Shown here: positions 26,293-35,356 of the stretch, piece by piece
Layout: every line of letters starts with the position of its first letter
Numbering within the stretch: position 1 is the first letter of the stretch
Assembly: GCA_910579925.1 (NCBI GenBank)
Contig: CAJTVY010000002.1
Span: forward strand, 107,474-171,473
Source of the DNA: an uncultured Dorea sp.
Lineage (GTDB): Bacteria; Bacillota; Clostridia; Lachnospirales; Lachnospiraceae
Length of the DNA: 64,000 bases
Reading direction: 5' to 3'
The notes under the pieces: model-generated
What the model was told of the DNA's origin: nothing
Seen by the model: the letters and a program-made list of their open reading frames with translations, nothing else
Databases searched by the model: none
Position numbers and translations under genes: made by a program

Positions 26293-28132
26293 ATTTCTCC
26301 CTCCAGTCTTCGTCTTCCACAAATCGAGGTTGTTCTTCCTTCTTTAATATAAATCGTTCTAACACCAATATATCCATATTCGTTCTCATAAAGCATTCAT
26401 AAGCTTCTTTCGGGGTACACACAATCGGCTCTCCTCTTACATTAAATGAAGTGTTCACGATAACGCCGCAGCCGGTCAGCTTCTCAAAGGCTTTTATGAC
26501 ACGATAGTAAAACGGGTTTCTCTCTTCATCTACAGTCTGGATTCTTGCAGAATAATCTACATGTGTGATCGCCGGTATATCCGATCTTTCCTGATTGACA
26601 ATCGGAAGCAGATTATCATTTTTTTCATTTAAATATTGCGAAAGATCAAAAGATATTCTTCTTTCAGGTCTCACTTTTTCTACCATGAGCATATAAGGAC
26701 TCTCATGAATTTCATCCAGTTCAAAATAGTCGCTTACTCTTTCTCTTAAGACAGACGGGGCAAAAGGCCTGAACGATTCCCGGAATTTTATTTTCAGATT
26801 CAGTTTGGACTGCATTTCTTTAGAACGCGCATCCGCTATGATACTTCGATTACCCAAAGCCCGCGGTCCAAACTCCATTCTTCCCTGAAATAGTCCGATC
26901 ACTTTTCCTTTTTCAATCATTCTGGCAATATAACAAAAAAAGTCTTCCTCTTCTTCTATATATTGAAAAGGATATTTATTCCACTTCAAATAACTTTCTA
27001 TCTCTTTTAAATGATATGCCTTCCCTAAATAGCTTCCTTTCTGTTTATCTGGTTTTTCAACGACTCTTTTATTATCCAGATAATCATAATATAGATATTC
27101 CGCCGCACCCAGCGCTCCTCCTGCATCTCCTGCCGCAGGCTGAACCCAGATATGATCGAAGATCTTCTCATCCAGCAGCTTGCCGTTTGCAACACAATTC
27201 AAGGCTACGCCGCCGGCAAGTACCAGGTTGTCTATATTCTGACCATATTCTTTTTTAGCATACCGAGCCATGGCAATAATGATTTCTTCCACCAGCTTTT
27301 GCACGGAAGCGGCTATATCCATATAAAATTTACTTATATTTGTTTCTGCTTTCCGTCTTGGACGCCCGAATAATTCTTCAAACCGGTCGTCTCTTATCAT
27401 GGTCCTGCCGTTCTGATAGTCAAAATACTCCATGTTCATACGGTAGGAACCATCTTCTTTCACATCTATTAATTTTTCTTTGATGATCTCATAGTAGATC
27501 GGCGCTCCATATGGCGCAAGTCCCATAAACTTATAGTCTCCGGAATTCACCTTAAACCCGCAATAATATGTAAATGCACTATACAGCAGGCCAATAGAAT
27601 GGGGATAATCAATCTCGTTACATACTTTTACCTTATTCCCCCGTCCAATACCAATCGTCGTAGTCGCCCATTCTCCTACTCCGTCGTTTGTAATGATAAT
27701 CGCCTCTGTATATGGCGACACATAGAACGCAGATGAGGCGTGTGAAATATGATGTCCGCATACCAGTAATTTTCCATGTTTACCTAAGCTTCCTATACCG
27801 CTTCGTAATTTTTCATGAATCCATAGTTTTTCGCCCAGGACAGACTCGCACATATTCGCCAGAACAGCCTTTCCCTTCCCATCCAGAGCCAGTATATTCT
27901 TCACATATCTGTCCAATGTGAGCAAAGGCTTATCGTAATATACAACATAATCGATCTCTTTATCCGTTATATTTCCTTCCCGCAGACAGTATTTTATTGC
28001 ATTCTCCGGTACGCTGAAGTCATGTTTGATTCTTGTGAAACGTTCCTCCTGCGCCGCTGCTATAATCTCCCCGTCTCGCAATAATACTGCTGCCGAATCA
28101 TGATACAGACATGAAATTCCTAATATATTCAT
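26279..28132 (-). CDS. NodU/CmcH family O-carbamoyltransferase
   Basis: The protein is full length at 617 residues. The N-terminal Kae1-like domain has LGISCLYHDSAAVLL, CGHHISHASSAFY (the HxxSHA ligands) and GDYKFMGLAPYG. The C-terminal YrdC-like domain has GRMEFGPRALGNRSI and NTSFNVRGEPIV. These enzymes make carbamoyl-adenylate from carbamoyl phosphate and ATP and transfer the carbamoyl group to a sugar hydroxyl. Its neighbours are a sugar nucleotidyltransferase fusion and LicD, so carbamoylation of a capsule sugar is likely. It overlaps the small downstream gene. The ribosome site is weak (AAAGAAA). Confidence 0.9.
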   Translation of the reverse strand: MNILGISCLYHDSAAVLLRDGEIIAAAQEERFTRIKHDFSVPENAIKYCLREGNITDKEIDYVVYYDKPLLTLDRYVKNILALDGKGKAVLANMCESVLGEKLWIHEKLRSGIGSLGKHGKLLVCGHHISHASSAFYVSPYTEAIIITNDGVGEWATTTIGIGRGNKVKVCNEIDYPHSIGLLYSAFTYYCGFKVNSGDYKFMGLAPYGAPIYYEIIKEKLIDVKEDGSYRMNMEYFDYQNGRTMIRDDRFEELFGRPRRKAETNISKFYMDIAASVQKLVEEIIIAMARYAKKEYGQNIDNLVLAGGVALNCVANGKLLDEKIFDHIWVQPAAGDAGGALGAAEYLYYDYLDNKRVVEKPDKQKGSYLGKAYHLKEIESYLKWNKYPFQYIEEEEDFFCYIARMIEKGKVIGLFQGRMEFGPRALGNRSIIADARSKEMQSKLNLKIKFRESFRPFAPSVLRERVSDYFELDEIHESPYMLMVEKVRPERRISFDLSQYLNEKNDNLLPIVNQERSDIPAITHVDYSARIQTVDEERNPFYYRVIKAFEKLTGCGVIVNTSFNVRGEPIVCTPKEAYECFMRTNMDILVLERFILKKEEQPRFVEDEDWREKYELD

Positions 28133-28194
28133 CGTTTCTTTTATGAAGCAGTCGGGATCATCTTATATTTCCCGACGCCCATCCTTTCTTACAA

Positions 28195-30324
28195 TTATTT
28201 TCTAAAGCAGTCCTTACAGATTTCCCCCAATTCCCGATGCGCTTCTTCAAACCTGTCATATGACTGAAAGAACACTCCATCCACTTTAAAATATGCAGCC
28301 ACGTCCTCCCCCACATCCCATGACAGCAGCCTTCTTTCAGGCTGTACATACTGCCTGCACACATTACGGCAGACAGGCGTGGGAATCGCAACATATATTT
28401 TCCTTGCTCCACATGCTTTTACCATGTCGCAGACAATCCGAAGGGTCGTTCCTGTAAAAATCGCCTCATCCACTAACATAATATTTTTATCTTCCAACAG
28501 TTCGCGAATAGGCGTGATCTTTTGCCGAATAACATGCTCCCGCAAGGCAATATCTGATATCTGGAAGCTTCTTGTCAATGTGTCCGGCTTAACCAGAGAC
28601 TGCAGATACGGAACTTTAATCTGCTCTGCAAGCCCCATTGCATAATAAAGGCCAGAGTTTGGTATAGGGACAACGTAATCCATCCTTCCGACAATTTCCT
28701 CTGGCAATGAAAATCCGAGCTTTTTACCTAATTCATAGCGATAACTTCCAATATTGATACCATAAGCCATTTCAACGGGATTACTCTTATATATTAACTG
28801 GAATACGCATGCCATCTGCTTTCGCAGGATCTCTGCCCCTCTCTTTACATTAGTAACCTCGTAATCCTGCTCATTTACACAAAGCTTCACATGCTGAGGC
28901 CTGTCATTCAGAGAACTGTCTGCGTCTTCCTGAATCAATCGTTCATCATATCCAAATTCCTGCGCCAATATTTTTGCCCACGCATATTTCGTTACCGGCT
29001 CTTTGCTCGTCACATGGATAATCCCCTTTTTATGTAAAGAATGTGCCACGGCGAACGCCACGTCGTCAATCAGAACCGGATACCTTATCTGTTTATTGTC
29101 AAGAAAAAGCGGTTCTCCCGATATGAGTTGTTCCAAAACCTTGACCGGGAAAGTTGCTTTATCTCCTTTATGATTATAGCCATATAACACTGGAACTCTT
29201 ATAATTAAGCTATTTCTGCACTTTTTTACTTCATCTTCGGCCCTTACCTTTGTAATACCATAATAATTCTTAGGCTGCCTGTTATCCTCTCTCCCATACT
29301 CCTCATACGATTCACCGTCAAAAACATAATCTGTAGAGATATGGATCATCTTCATTCCTGTTTCATTACAGATCTCTGCCAGATTCTTCACTGCTTCAAC
29401 ATTAATTCTATCTGCCGCCGCCCTGTCAGCCTCGCATTTTTCTGGCTCTGCGATTCCTGCCGTGTGCACGACGATACTGGGTTTCATCAATCTTGCATAC
29501 GCCTTTACCGCTTCTTTGCTCAACAGATCTATTGCGGTAAACTCTGAATCAGCGCTTTTCCCTTTTGTTCCAACCACGTCAAAGTTTCGCTTTAAAATAT
29601 GGTATATCTTTTGTCCCAAAAAGCCCGATGCCCCTGTTACCCAGATCGTATCCTTCTCGATTCCAAAATATCTTTTTGCTTCCAGATAATCCGAGTAAGT
29701 ATTAATCCCTACAATATGGTTTGTCGTATGGTATACTTGAAACATTTCCGTCTCCAGTATCCTGTTTAACGCAACCGTATACCAGAACGTCCTATTATCT
29801 TTTAAATTTTCAGCAAGAACCGACGCAGTTGCCGGCGTCAGTTTCATAATACTGGCATAGCTTTTCTCACTGAACAGATGTTTTCCAATCGCCTGCAGTC
29901 TACCGTTTTTTCCGATACTGACTCCGGTATTTCCATTATAGCGATTGCTTTTTGCGACTAGTACCGCATTCCCCTCTGCCTCGCAAATCAGGCGAAGCGC
30001 CTCCGCCTCGTATACCAGATCTCCGTCTAACACGAGCGCTTCATCGCTCATATTTTGAAGCGCCAGCCAAAGACTATATGAATTATCAGTCACCTTATAT
30101 TCATTATTGAAAACCAGAGAAATATCCTTTATTGTCTTTATCTTCTCAGCCTTATATCCCGCTACCACACAGATATCTGACTTTTTGATCCCCGCCTCTC
30201 CCAGTAATCGAATCTGTCGCTCTAATATCGTCTCTTGTCCAAATGGAATCATACATTTGGGAATATCTTCTGTCAGTTCTCCCAGTTGTTTGCCTCTGCT
30301 GGCAGCCAAAATAATTGCTTTCAT
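28195..30324 (-). CDS. Triple fusion: LicC-like nucleotidyltransferase, RmlD-like SDR, phosphoribosyltransferase
   Basis: Residues 1-220 are a sugar-phosphate or choline-phosphate nucleotidyltransferase (IILAASRGKQLGEL, DNSYSLWLAL as in LicC). Residues 226-490 are an extended SDR of the dTDP-4-dehydrorhamnose reductase type (VTGASGFLGQKI, HISTDYVFDG, YYGITK with the Tyr-x3-Lys pair). Residues about 515-700 resemble the phosphoribosyltransferase half of amidophosphoribosyltransferase: VPIPNSGLYYAMG and the PRPP loop LVDEAIFTGTTL at 617-628. The start shares one base with the stop of the preceding nucleotidyltransferase gene. The three activities could make and activate a modified donor used with the downstream carbamoyltransferase. 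No such fusion is familiar to me. Confidence 0.85.
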   Translation of the reverse strand: MKAIILAASRGKQLGELTEDIPKCMIPFGQETILERQIRLLGEAGIKKSDICVVAGYKAEKIKTIKDISLVFNNEYKVTDNSYSLWLALQNMSDEALVLDGDLVYEAEALRLICEAEGNAVLVAKSNRYNGNTGVSIGKNGRLQAIGKHLFSEKSYASIMKLTPATASVLAENLKDNRTFWYTVALNRILETEMFQVYHTTNHIVGINTYSDYLEAKRYFGIEKDTIWVTGASGFLGQKIYHILKRNFDVVGTKGKSADSEFTAIDLLSKEAVKAYARLMKPSIVVHTAGIAEPEKCEADRAAADRINVEAVKNLAEICNETGMKMIHISTDYVFDGESYEEYGREDNRQPKNYYGITKVRAEDEVKKCRNSLIIRVPVLYGYNHKGDKATFPVKVLEQLISGEPLFLDNKQIRYPVLIDDVAFAVAHSLHKKGIIHVTSKEPVTKYAWAKILAQEFGYDERLIQEDADSSLNDRPQHVKLCVNEQDYEVTNVKRGAEILRKQMACVFQLIYKSNPVEMAYGINIGSYRYELGKKLGFSLPEEIVGRMDYVVPIPNSGLYYAMGLAEQIKVPYLQSLVKPDTLTRSFQISDIALREHVIRQKITPIRELLEDKNIMLVDEAIFTGTTLRIVCDMVKACGARKIYVAIPTPVCRNVCRQYVQPERRLLSWDVGEDVAAYFKVDGVFFQSYDRFEEAHRELGEICKDCFRK

Positions 30325-31013
30325 TATTTCTCCTTTAACTGAAACATTTCCAAGGTTTCCAGATAATCCTCTACAAAGTCTATCTCATGCCATCTCTGTT
30401 TCGTGGTCAGATTATAGAATGGATACTGTCCGCAAATCTCTGTAATCGCCAGCGGATACCATGTTTTCTCTGATTTCTCTTCCAACAGCGCCTTCCGAAA
30501 GTCCCGTATCGTATCTTTACCAATCTTAAAAATACTGATGTACACATAGCCTGTATTCAGATATTTTTTTCCGATCGCAGTTACTCTTCCAGATGGTTCT
30601 GTCACAATTCCAGTACTTTCTTCAAGATCGCCGCTCCTCTTACTGAGCAGAACATTCTCATGAACGTCCTCTATGATTTCCATTATTATGTCTGCATCAA
30701 AACATAAATCCGCATCAAGAACCAGAACACTGTCATCAGACACTGTTCCCAATGCAAGTCCCAGACTGTACGAATTATCTTTTGTATCATAATGTGGATT
30801 GTAAATCAGGTTTGGAGCAATCGGCTCTAGAAGTTCGCTGCGATAACCGCCTACCACATAGATATTGTTCTCTGCCAGACCACACTCCTGCAAAATCCTG
30901 ATTTCCCTAGACAGAAGTGATTCCGAGCCTAACGGAAGAAGACACTTAGGTTTGCCCTGTGTATACTGTCCCAGCCGGCTGCCTTTGCCCGCCGCCAGAA
31001 TAACTGCTTTCAT
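30324..31013 (-). CDS. LicC-like sugar/choline-phosphate nucleotidyltransferase
   Basis: A 229-residue GT-A-like nucleotidyltransferase with VILAAGKGSRLGQYTQGKPK, VVGGYRSELL and DTKDNSYSLGLAL, the last being typical of CTP:phosphocholine cytidylyltransferase LicC. It would activate a phospho-compound with CTP for the LicD protein encoded just before it. No choline kinase (LicA) is in view, so the substrate may differ. An internal ATG is used: AAGGAG stands 12 bases before it, and a longer frame would run far into licD. As annotated it still overlaps licD by 68 bases. It is related to the first domain of the next gene. Confidence 0.8.
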   Translation of the reverse strand: MKAVILAAGKGSRLGQYTQGKPKCLLPLGSESLLSREIRILQECGLAENNIYVVGGYRSELLEPIAPNLIYNPHYDTKDNSYSLGLALGTVSDDSVLVLDADLCFDADIIMEIIEDVHENVLLSKRSGDLEESTGIVTEPSGRVTAIGKKYLNTGYVYISIFKIGKDTIRDFRKALLEEKSEKTWYPLAITEICGQYPFYNLTTKQRWHEIDFVEDYLETLEMFQLKEK

Positions 31014-31851
31014 CTCGCTCTTTCTCCTTATATAATTCATTCTCGAACAATTTAATATCCGAAACCGGATGTACTTTTCTTTTTTCAACCGGCGGCAGCG
31101 CCATATAATTGCGAAATTCATAAGTTAAGAAGTCATGGCTATTTTTAATTCCTTTAAAGGTATAACCTTCAAATTCATAATCTTTGCTCTCTTCATACCA
31201 TTCACGGAGATATCCGAAGCCTTTATTGGGAAGGGGCATCAATGCGATTCTTACCCGTTTTGTATACTTACGGTTCCTTTTCCGGGTTAATCTTCCATAA
31301 TGCATTAAGATCCTTTTCCGCGGAATTTTATTCATTATTCGAAAGAGTCTCCTTTTAAAGGCGCTTTTATCCGCATATTGTCCCACTTCTGACCACAATA
31401 TTTTCCTAATGCAAAAGCAGTGGAAATCATTCCACGCACGTAATATATAATTGTCAGGCACTGCGTCTACAGGAAAAATATCAATAAAGACCCCTTGTCT
31501 GTACGGCATATGTTCTTGATATTCCCGCAAAAACAATGTATTTTTCCGTCTGATTTTACCATAACTCCAGCGGTATCCTTTTGTTACTGTTGCATCTTGA
31601 AAATAAAACCGTTCTGAATCTAACTCAGACCGGCATACTTTCTTAAATCGCTCGTAGTCGGGGCGCAACATTGCGATATCGGCATCATCGTCCCAGGGTA
31701 TAAAGCCTTTGTGTCGTACAGAACCTAGTAGAGTACCGCCGATAATATTGTATTGGATATCGTGTTTTCTGCATATACGGTCTACTTCTATCAGCATTTC
31801 CAGTTCAAGCATCTGAAGTTGGCGTAACATTTTATTGTCTAGCTGTATCAT
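30946..31851 (-). CDS. LicD family phosphotransferase
   Basis: The hallmark sequence NIIGGTLLGSVRHKGFIPWD followed by DDADIAM gives the nucleotidyltransferase-fold active site (the paired Asp after the Trp). LicD proteins transfer phosphocholine or similar phospho-groups from CDP-linked donors to surface glycans. The adjacent LicC-like gene fits this. The ATG chosen has AAAGGA about ten bases before it; an upstream ATG would add 27 residues without a ribosome site. It is the first gene of the transcription unit driven by the strong promoter at 32013-32041. The transferred group is not determined. Confidence 0.85.
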   Translation of the reverse strand: MIQLDNKMLRQLQMLELEMLIEVDRICRKHDIQYNIIGGTLLGSVRHKGFIPWDDDADIAMLRPDYERFKKVCRSELDSERFYFQDATVTKGYRWSYGKIRRKNTLFLREYQEHMPYRQGVFIDIFPVDAVPDNYILRAWNDFHCFCIRKILWSEVGQYADKSAFKRRLFRIMNKIPRKRILMHYGRLTRKRNRKYTKRVRIALMPLPNKGFGYLREWYEESKDYEFEGYTFKGIKNSHDFLTYEFRNYMALPPVEKRKVHPVSDIKLFENELYKEKERDESSYSGGGQRQPAGTVYTGQT

Positions 31852-31979
31852 ATCCGAGATTTCCTTTGACTTAAATATTGTATAATAGCAGCAAAAGGAA
31901 CGTCCCACTTCATTATGGACGCCTGATTTCATGCTGACTTTTCTTCCGATTTACACATTTCCCAGATCGTCAGTATATG

Positions 31980-31998
31980 TAATATGATATATATACTT
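31980..31998 (-). promoter_or_regulatory. 19-nt AT box shared by three operon starts (copy B)
   Basis: It differs from copies A and C at a single position (g for a). It lies 14 bases downstream of a perfect TATAAT and about 130 bases before the LicD start codon, so it would be transcribed as the first part of the leader. Confidence 0.5.
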
Positions 31999-32012
31999 GG
32001 ATTTTACCTGTA

Positions 32013-32041
32013 ATTATAACAGAAAAAGGCATGAATGTGAA
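32013..32041 (-). promoter_or_regulatory. Sigma-A type promoter of the LicD operon
   Basis: On the minus strand TTCACA (32036-32041) and TATAAT (32013-32018) are separated by exactly 17 bases: five of six and six of six matches to consensus. The rest of the gap between this operon and the gene ending at 32312 contains AT-rich sequence and short imperfect hairpins, and I see no gene in it. Confidence 0.75.
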
Positions 32042-32311
32042 GAAAAATATTTCCTTCCGTCTTCTTCAAACTGAGTATAATGATTAAAATATAATCATAT
32101 ATCCCCTAACCCACAGGATAATCCCTTTTTAAATACTGGCGGTCATACCTCATTTCTAAAAATTCTACAGTCAACGACAAGCAATGAGTCGTACGACGGA
32201 ATTCTTCAACATATGCAGAGCTTATCTCAAACACGGCGATGGCGAAACAGAAACCTGCTGTCACAAATAGCTTCCTATCTCAAAGCAGGAAACGTTTTAT
32301 TCCGTACGTTT

Positions 32312-33046
32312 TCAATGGTGCCTAGCCAATAAACGCCTTTTCCAATCACGGCCTTTTTTCCCGAAATTATTGCCAATATAATCTCGTCTTCTTCCCGTAA
32401 TTCTATTTTGAGCATCCCGGCGTTTCATACAAACTTTACTTTGTTCATTACATGTATTACGAGCTTTCCGCAGCGCATCGCACTTCTTACAAAGCTCCTG
32501 ATGATCTCTTTTCATTTGGGCCTTATTAGTTAAAGATTTATTGTTTATTTTCTTGCTTAAGGAATCTATCTGAGATTGCGTTGAATTTATCATGTCGGTA
32601 AATACTCCTCCAAGCTTTCTCAATCCGTACAGTTCTTCGGTCAATTTATCCGCCAAAGTAAAGGAAGCATAATGAAGGCCTATATAATAATAAAAATCAG
32701 CCTTTTTCTTACTATACTTCCAATATCTTTCAATTTCTTTTTCCGCCTCGTTGGCGCATTGTAATATATCACTTGTGGCCTTGACCGACTGCACATTCAA
32801 TTTCTGATTGTTTTGTTCAATTCTCGATTCTAACTGCTCAAGCCTATCATATAAATATTTAATACTCTCCTTATATTCTATCGGCGTGTTTTTATAAATC
32901 GTTGCTTTATAATCTTTACTTCGGATATTCGGAATCACGTCATAAGAATTCTCCTCCGTTTTTCTTGTATTCATTATTTTGAATCTAACTATAGCAACAA
33001 TAAAGATTATAATTACAGCAATAATTAAAATTGTATAAATATTCAT
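32312..33046 (-). CDS. Membrane-anchored coiled-coil protein of unknown function
   Basis: An N-terminal transmembrane helix (residues 4-22, ILIIAVIIIFIVAIV) is followed by a long charged helical region with heptad character (LYDRLEQLESRIEQNNQKL) and a strongly basic Cys- and Arg-containing C-terminus ending KKGRDWKRRLLARHH. No enzyme motif is seen. It follows the coiled-coil gene upstream by 18 bases, with a GAGGG site, so the two are one unit. The basic tail may bind nucleic acid or membrane. The gene appears foreign to the polysaccharide pathway around it. Confidence 0.6.
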   Translation of the reverse strand: MNIYTILIIAVIIIFIVAIVRFKIMNTRKTEENSYDVIPNIRSKDYKATIYKNTPIEYKESIKYLYDRLEQLESRIEQNNQKLNVQSVKATSDILQCANEAEKEIERYWKYSKKKADFYYYIGLHYASFTLADKLTEELYGLRKLGGVFTDMINSTQSQIDSLSKKINNKSLTNKAQMKRDHQELCKKCDALRKARNTCNEQSKVCMKRRDAQNRITGRRRDYIGNNFGKKGRDWKRRLLARHH

Positions 33047-33064
33047 TTTTCCCTCATTTGTATT

Positions 33065-33757
33065 CTATCTAAATTTTTTTAGGTGCTTTTCAAAATTCAA
33101 GTACTCCCCAAAGGAGACCGTTGGATTCTGACGAATCATTTCATTCAGAACATCACATACGCTTATCACGGCACGACTATTATAACGATCCATGTTCTCT
33201 GCCAGCTTTTTGGCAATAAACATAGTAATTTCCGCCTGCTGTATACCTTCTTTATTAGATTGATTAAGGAAATCCCGATACATAGCACATTTCATCTCAT
33301 TTTCCCGGATTGTATTGATATATCGTGTGTCAATGCCGTCAAAATGAGTCTGTACTGCGTTATTTAATTCCTGAATCATATTTTTTCTCGATTGTTCAAT
33401 CGCATATGACTGATTGATATATAATTGTTCTACACGATCCAGGGAACGTTGAAAGCTTCTGTCAATATACAGTTGTATCGCAGCTCCTGCAGTCTGGATT
33501 CTGGCTATTTCAACTTCTGCATTTAACCTTGCTTCTTCCAGATGTGTTGTATATTTTAACGCTTTTGCCCGATACTTGGTTTCTTTTATCATACCAAATG
33601 TTTGTATGGCGCTATCTACGGTATGTCCTATAACTGAAATAGGCTCATGCTCAAGAAGAAGACGGGCTACCTCCATTGATTTTTCAAAAAAACCATTTTT
33701 TTTCGGCGGCATGAATTCCGCTACCGCCCTGACGACAGGTACGATCTCATTTTTCAT
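33065..33757 (-). CDS. Cytosolic helical/coiled-coil protein of unknown function
   Basis: The 230-residue soluble protein is almost entirely predicted helix: long amphipathic stretches between about 75 and 150 (EEARLNAEVEIARIQTAG, RVEQLYINQSYAIEQSRKN). There is no catalytic motif and no membrane segment. It is the first gene of a two-gene unit with its own promoter and structured leader, closely similar to those of the subtilase gene 4.7 kb away. Shared control suggests that the coiled-coil pair and the protease pair act together. The family is not recognised. Confidence 0.6.
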   Translation of the reverse strand: MKNEIVPVVRAVAEFMPPKKNGFFEKSMEVARLLLEHEPISVIGHTVDSAIQTFGMIKETKYRAKALKYTTHLEEARLNAEVEIARIQTAGAAIQLYIDRSFQRSLDRVEQLYINQSYAIEQSRKNMIQELNNAVQTHFDGIDTRYINTIRENEMKCAMYRDFLNQSNKEGIQQAEITMFIAKKLAENMDRYNSRAVISVCDVLNEMIRQNPTVSFGEYLNFEKHLKKFR

Positions 33758-33811
33758 ATGTATATTTCCTTCCTGCTATTAACCTTTCATTTAACTGCAA
33801 TTACAAAAAAA

Positions 33812-33854
33812 GTAAGCAAATAAAAAGAAGTTTCCTTCTTAACATTTCCTTACC
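33812..33854 (-). promoter_or_regulatory. Duplicated structured leader RNA, copy 1
   Basis: On the minus strand a stem GTAAG...CTTAC encloses an inner hairpin AGAAG-GAAA-CTTCT with a GNRA-type loop, followed by a run of seven T, so it could act as an attenuator. Copy 2 at 38517-38560 keeps the inner hairpin and the outer arms exactly and lies at nearly the same distance from its promoter. Confidence 0.5.
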
Positions 33855-33871
33855 TTTGATCAACCTTTTTT

Positions 33872-33900
33872 ATTATATCATATCTTTTGATATTTTTCGA
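33872..33900 (-). promoter_or_regulatory. Promoter of the coiled-coil gene pair
   Basis: TATAAT (33872-33877) is preceded 17 bases upstream by TCGAAA. The same arrangement (TCGAAT, 17 bases, TATAAT) precedes the subtilase gene. TATCGAA overlapping the -35 here and TGTCGAA in the other copy resemble a Spo0A box (TGNCGAA), so a response-regulator site is possible. The rest of the 470-base gap up to the gene ending at 34229 holds two hairpins listed separately and no gene. Confidence 0.5.
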
Positions 33901-34051
33901 TATTTTTTTATCTTCGCCTTTTATTTCTTACCTCCTACTATAAAACACCAGACATCAGGCGGAGCAGAGGGCTGGACCTGGATATTTATCTGGAAATCTT
34001 TTTCAAAGTAAAGAGCAAAATAAGGGCCTCCTTATAGATCCGATACATAGT

Positions 34052-34090
34052 TATACCCAAGGGCACACCCCAATGCATGCCCTTGGTATA
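34052..34090. other. 13-bp hairpin with similarity to the subtilase leader hairpin
   Basis: TATACC, a bulged C, then AAGGGCA pairs with TGCCCTTGGTATA across a 12-base loop. Eighteen bases of this element match, inverted, the sequence at 38481-38498 (16 of 18). It lies between two units and could be a terminator remnant or a recombination scar. Confidence 0.45.
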
Positions 34091-34143
34091 GTTGAATAGA
34101 TTCTTTACACCACTGTCATTGATTGATATAATAAAATCTCACC

Positions 34144-34171
34144 GGCAGCCCCTCTGTCCGTCGGGGCTGCC
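34144..34171. terminator. GC-rich hairpin beyond the subtilase operon
   Basis: GGCAGCCCC pairs perfectly with GGGGCTGCC around a 10-base loop, 58 bases past the stop of the membrane protein gene. The T-run after it on the minus strand is delayed and poor, while on the plus strand TTTG follows. It is probably the transcription stop of the 38.4-34.2 kb unit. Confidence 0.5.
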
Positions 34172-34228
34172 TTTGTCCCCTTATTACTTCAAAAATAAAA
34201 TGGTGACAGCTTAGGAAATCAACCTTTA

Positions 34229-35341
34229 TCAAAAAAGGTAATCTTCTTCAATATTATATTCTATTTCCTTTTGCAATGAAGGATTATCGTTATATTGATA
34301 ATTTTCAATACCATTCTCTTCAACCCAACGTTTTATTCCAGACAAATAAATATCGTCATCATACAAAGGAATAAATATTTTCTGTGTTACAGGTTTTGTA
34401 ACTAAATAATTTTTTCCCGCCGTTTTAATTTCTAAATGGAACGTTGGCTCACATGTCTCTTCGGTAAAAATGTATGTTTGAAGGTACTCGGTATCTGATG
34501 CACCTATTTTAAACTCTGTACGCAATGATATATCATATGGCGTTTTCTTATTTAACTTTATCATTACCTGCCTTTTGATCGCTTTCGCTTCACCGCCTAT
34601 TCCTAGTACTATATCTAAATTTCCATCATGATTTACTAAGTTTCCTAATGGATAACGTCCGATTTCTGTACCCTCTTTATCATCTATGAACGACTTTACT
34701 TCAATCCATATACTCCCGAACACCTTTTTATTTCTTTCAAAATTATCTACGCTCATCTCCAAAGTAGCAAACTTTAAAATTTGTCCTGCTTCTATTTCCG
34801 GAATTTTAATCTCATTATTGTCATCTCTTGTATCTATAACAGAAGATAACATACTATTACCAATTTGGATTGATTCAGTTTGTCCGTTATCTCGATAATT
34901 TCCGATTAGCTGAACTTTTGCATTTTCTAATTTTATGTTTCCATTATTCACAACATATAACGATAATTGGTTATCCTTACAAATCGAAAATATATCTGCA
35001 GTAGGCATTTCAAATGGCTTAATCGAATCTACTACTAATTTATATTTTGAAATAGCAATATTTTTATCCGTTACATTCTCAATATATGTATTGAGCATAC
35101 ATCCTTTTGACATATAATCCTTGTTTCCATTATTATAGTCAAGCGTACCTAATTCCTCACTACGACTCAGTACACTAACAAATGATTCGCTTATTTTTAA
35201 AGAGTTCAAGCGAATGGAAGAAGTAATTTTCATATATAAACGTTCAACATTTAGCTCCGCAATCCTCATAATAGCTGGCGCAATCAACAAACCAATTATT
35301 ACCTTTTTGCATCTCGATTTATTCTCTTTTTCTTTTTTCAT
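34229..35341 (-). CDS. Membrane-anchored extracytoplasmic protein, partner of the subtilase
   Basis: A basic start (KKEKENKSRCKK) precedes one hydrophobic segment (VIIGLLIAPAIM). The remaining 340 residues are probably outside the cell and strand-rich (YKLVVDSIKPF, VQLIGNYRDNG, LEMSVDNFERN), arranged like two beta-sandwich domains. No catalytic residues are recognised. It follows the subtilase gene by 15 bases with GGAG before the ATG, so it is a likely partner, substrate or inhibitor of that protease. The family is unknown to me. Confidence 0.6.
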   Translation of the reverse strand: MKKEKENKSRCKKVIIGLLIAPAIMRIAELNVERLYMKITSSIRLNSLKISESFVSVLSRSEELGTLDYNNGNKDYMSKGCMLNTYIENVTDKNIAISKYKLVVDSIKPFEMPTADIFSICKDNQLSLYVVNNGNIKLENAKVQLIGNYRDNGQTESIQIGNSMLSSVIDTRDDNNEIKIPEIEAGQILKFATLEMSVDNFERNKKVFGSIWIEVKSFIDDKEGTEIGRYPLGNLVNHDGNLDIVLGIGGEAKAIKRQVMIKLNKKTPYDISLRTEFKIGASDTEYLQTYIFTEETCEPTFHLEIKTAGKNYLVTKPVTQKIFIPLYDDDIYLSGIKRWVEENGIENYQYNDNPSLQKEIEYNIEEDYLF

Positions 35342-35356
35342 ATAATTTCTCCATTA

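Noticed and set aside
31852..31932. Longer LicD start adding 27 residues
   Set aside because: The added residues lack similarity to LicD N-termini, and the upstream ATG has no ribosome site, unlike the internal ATG with AAAGGA.
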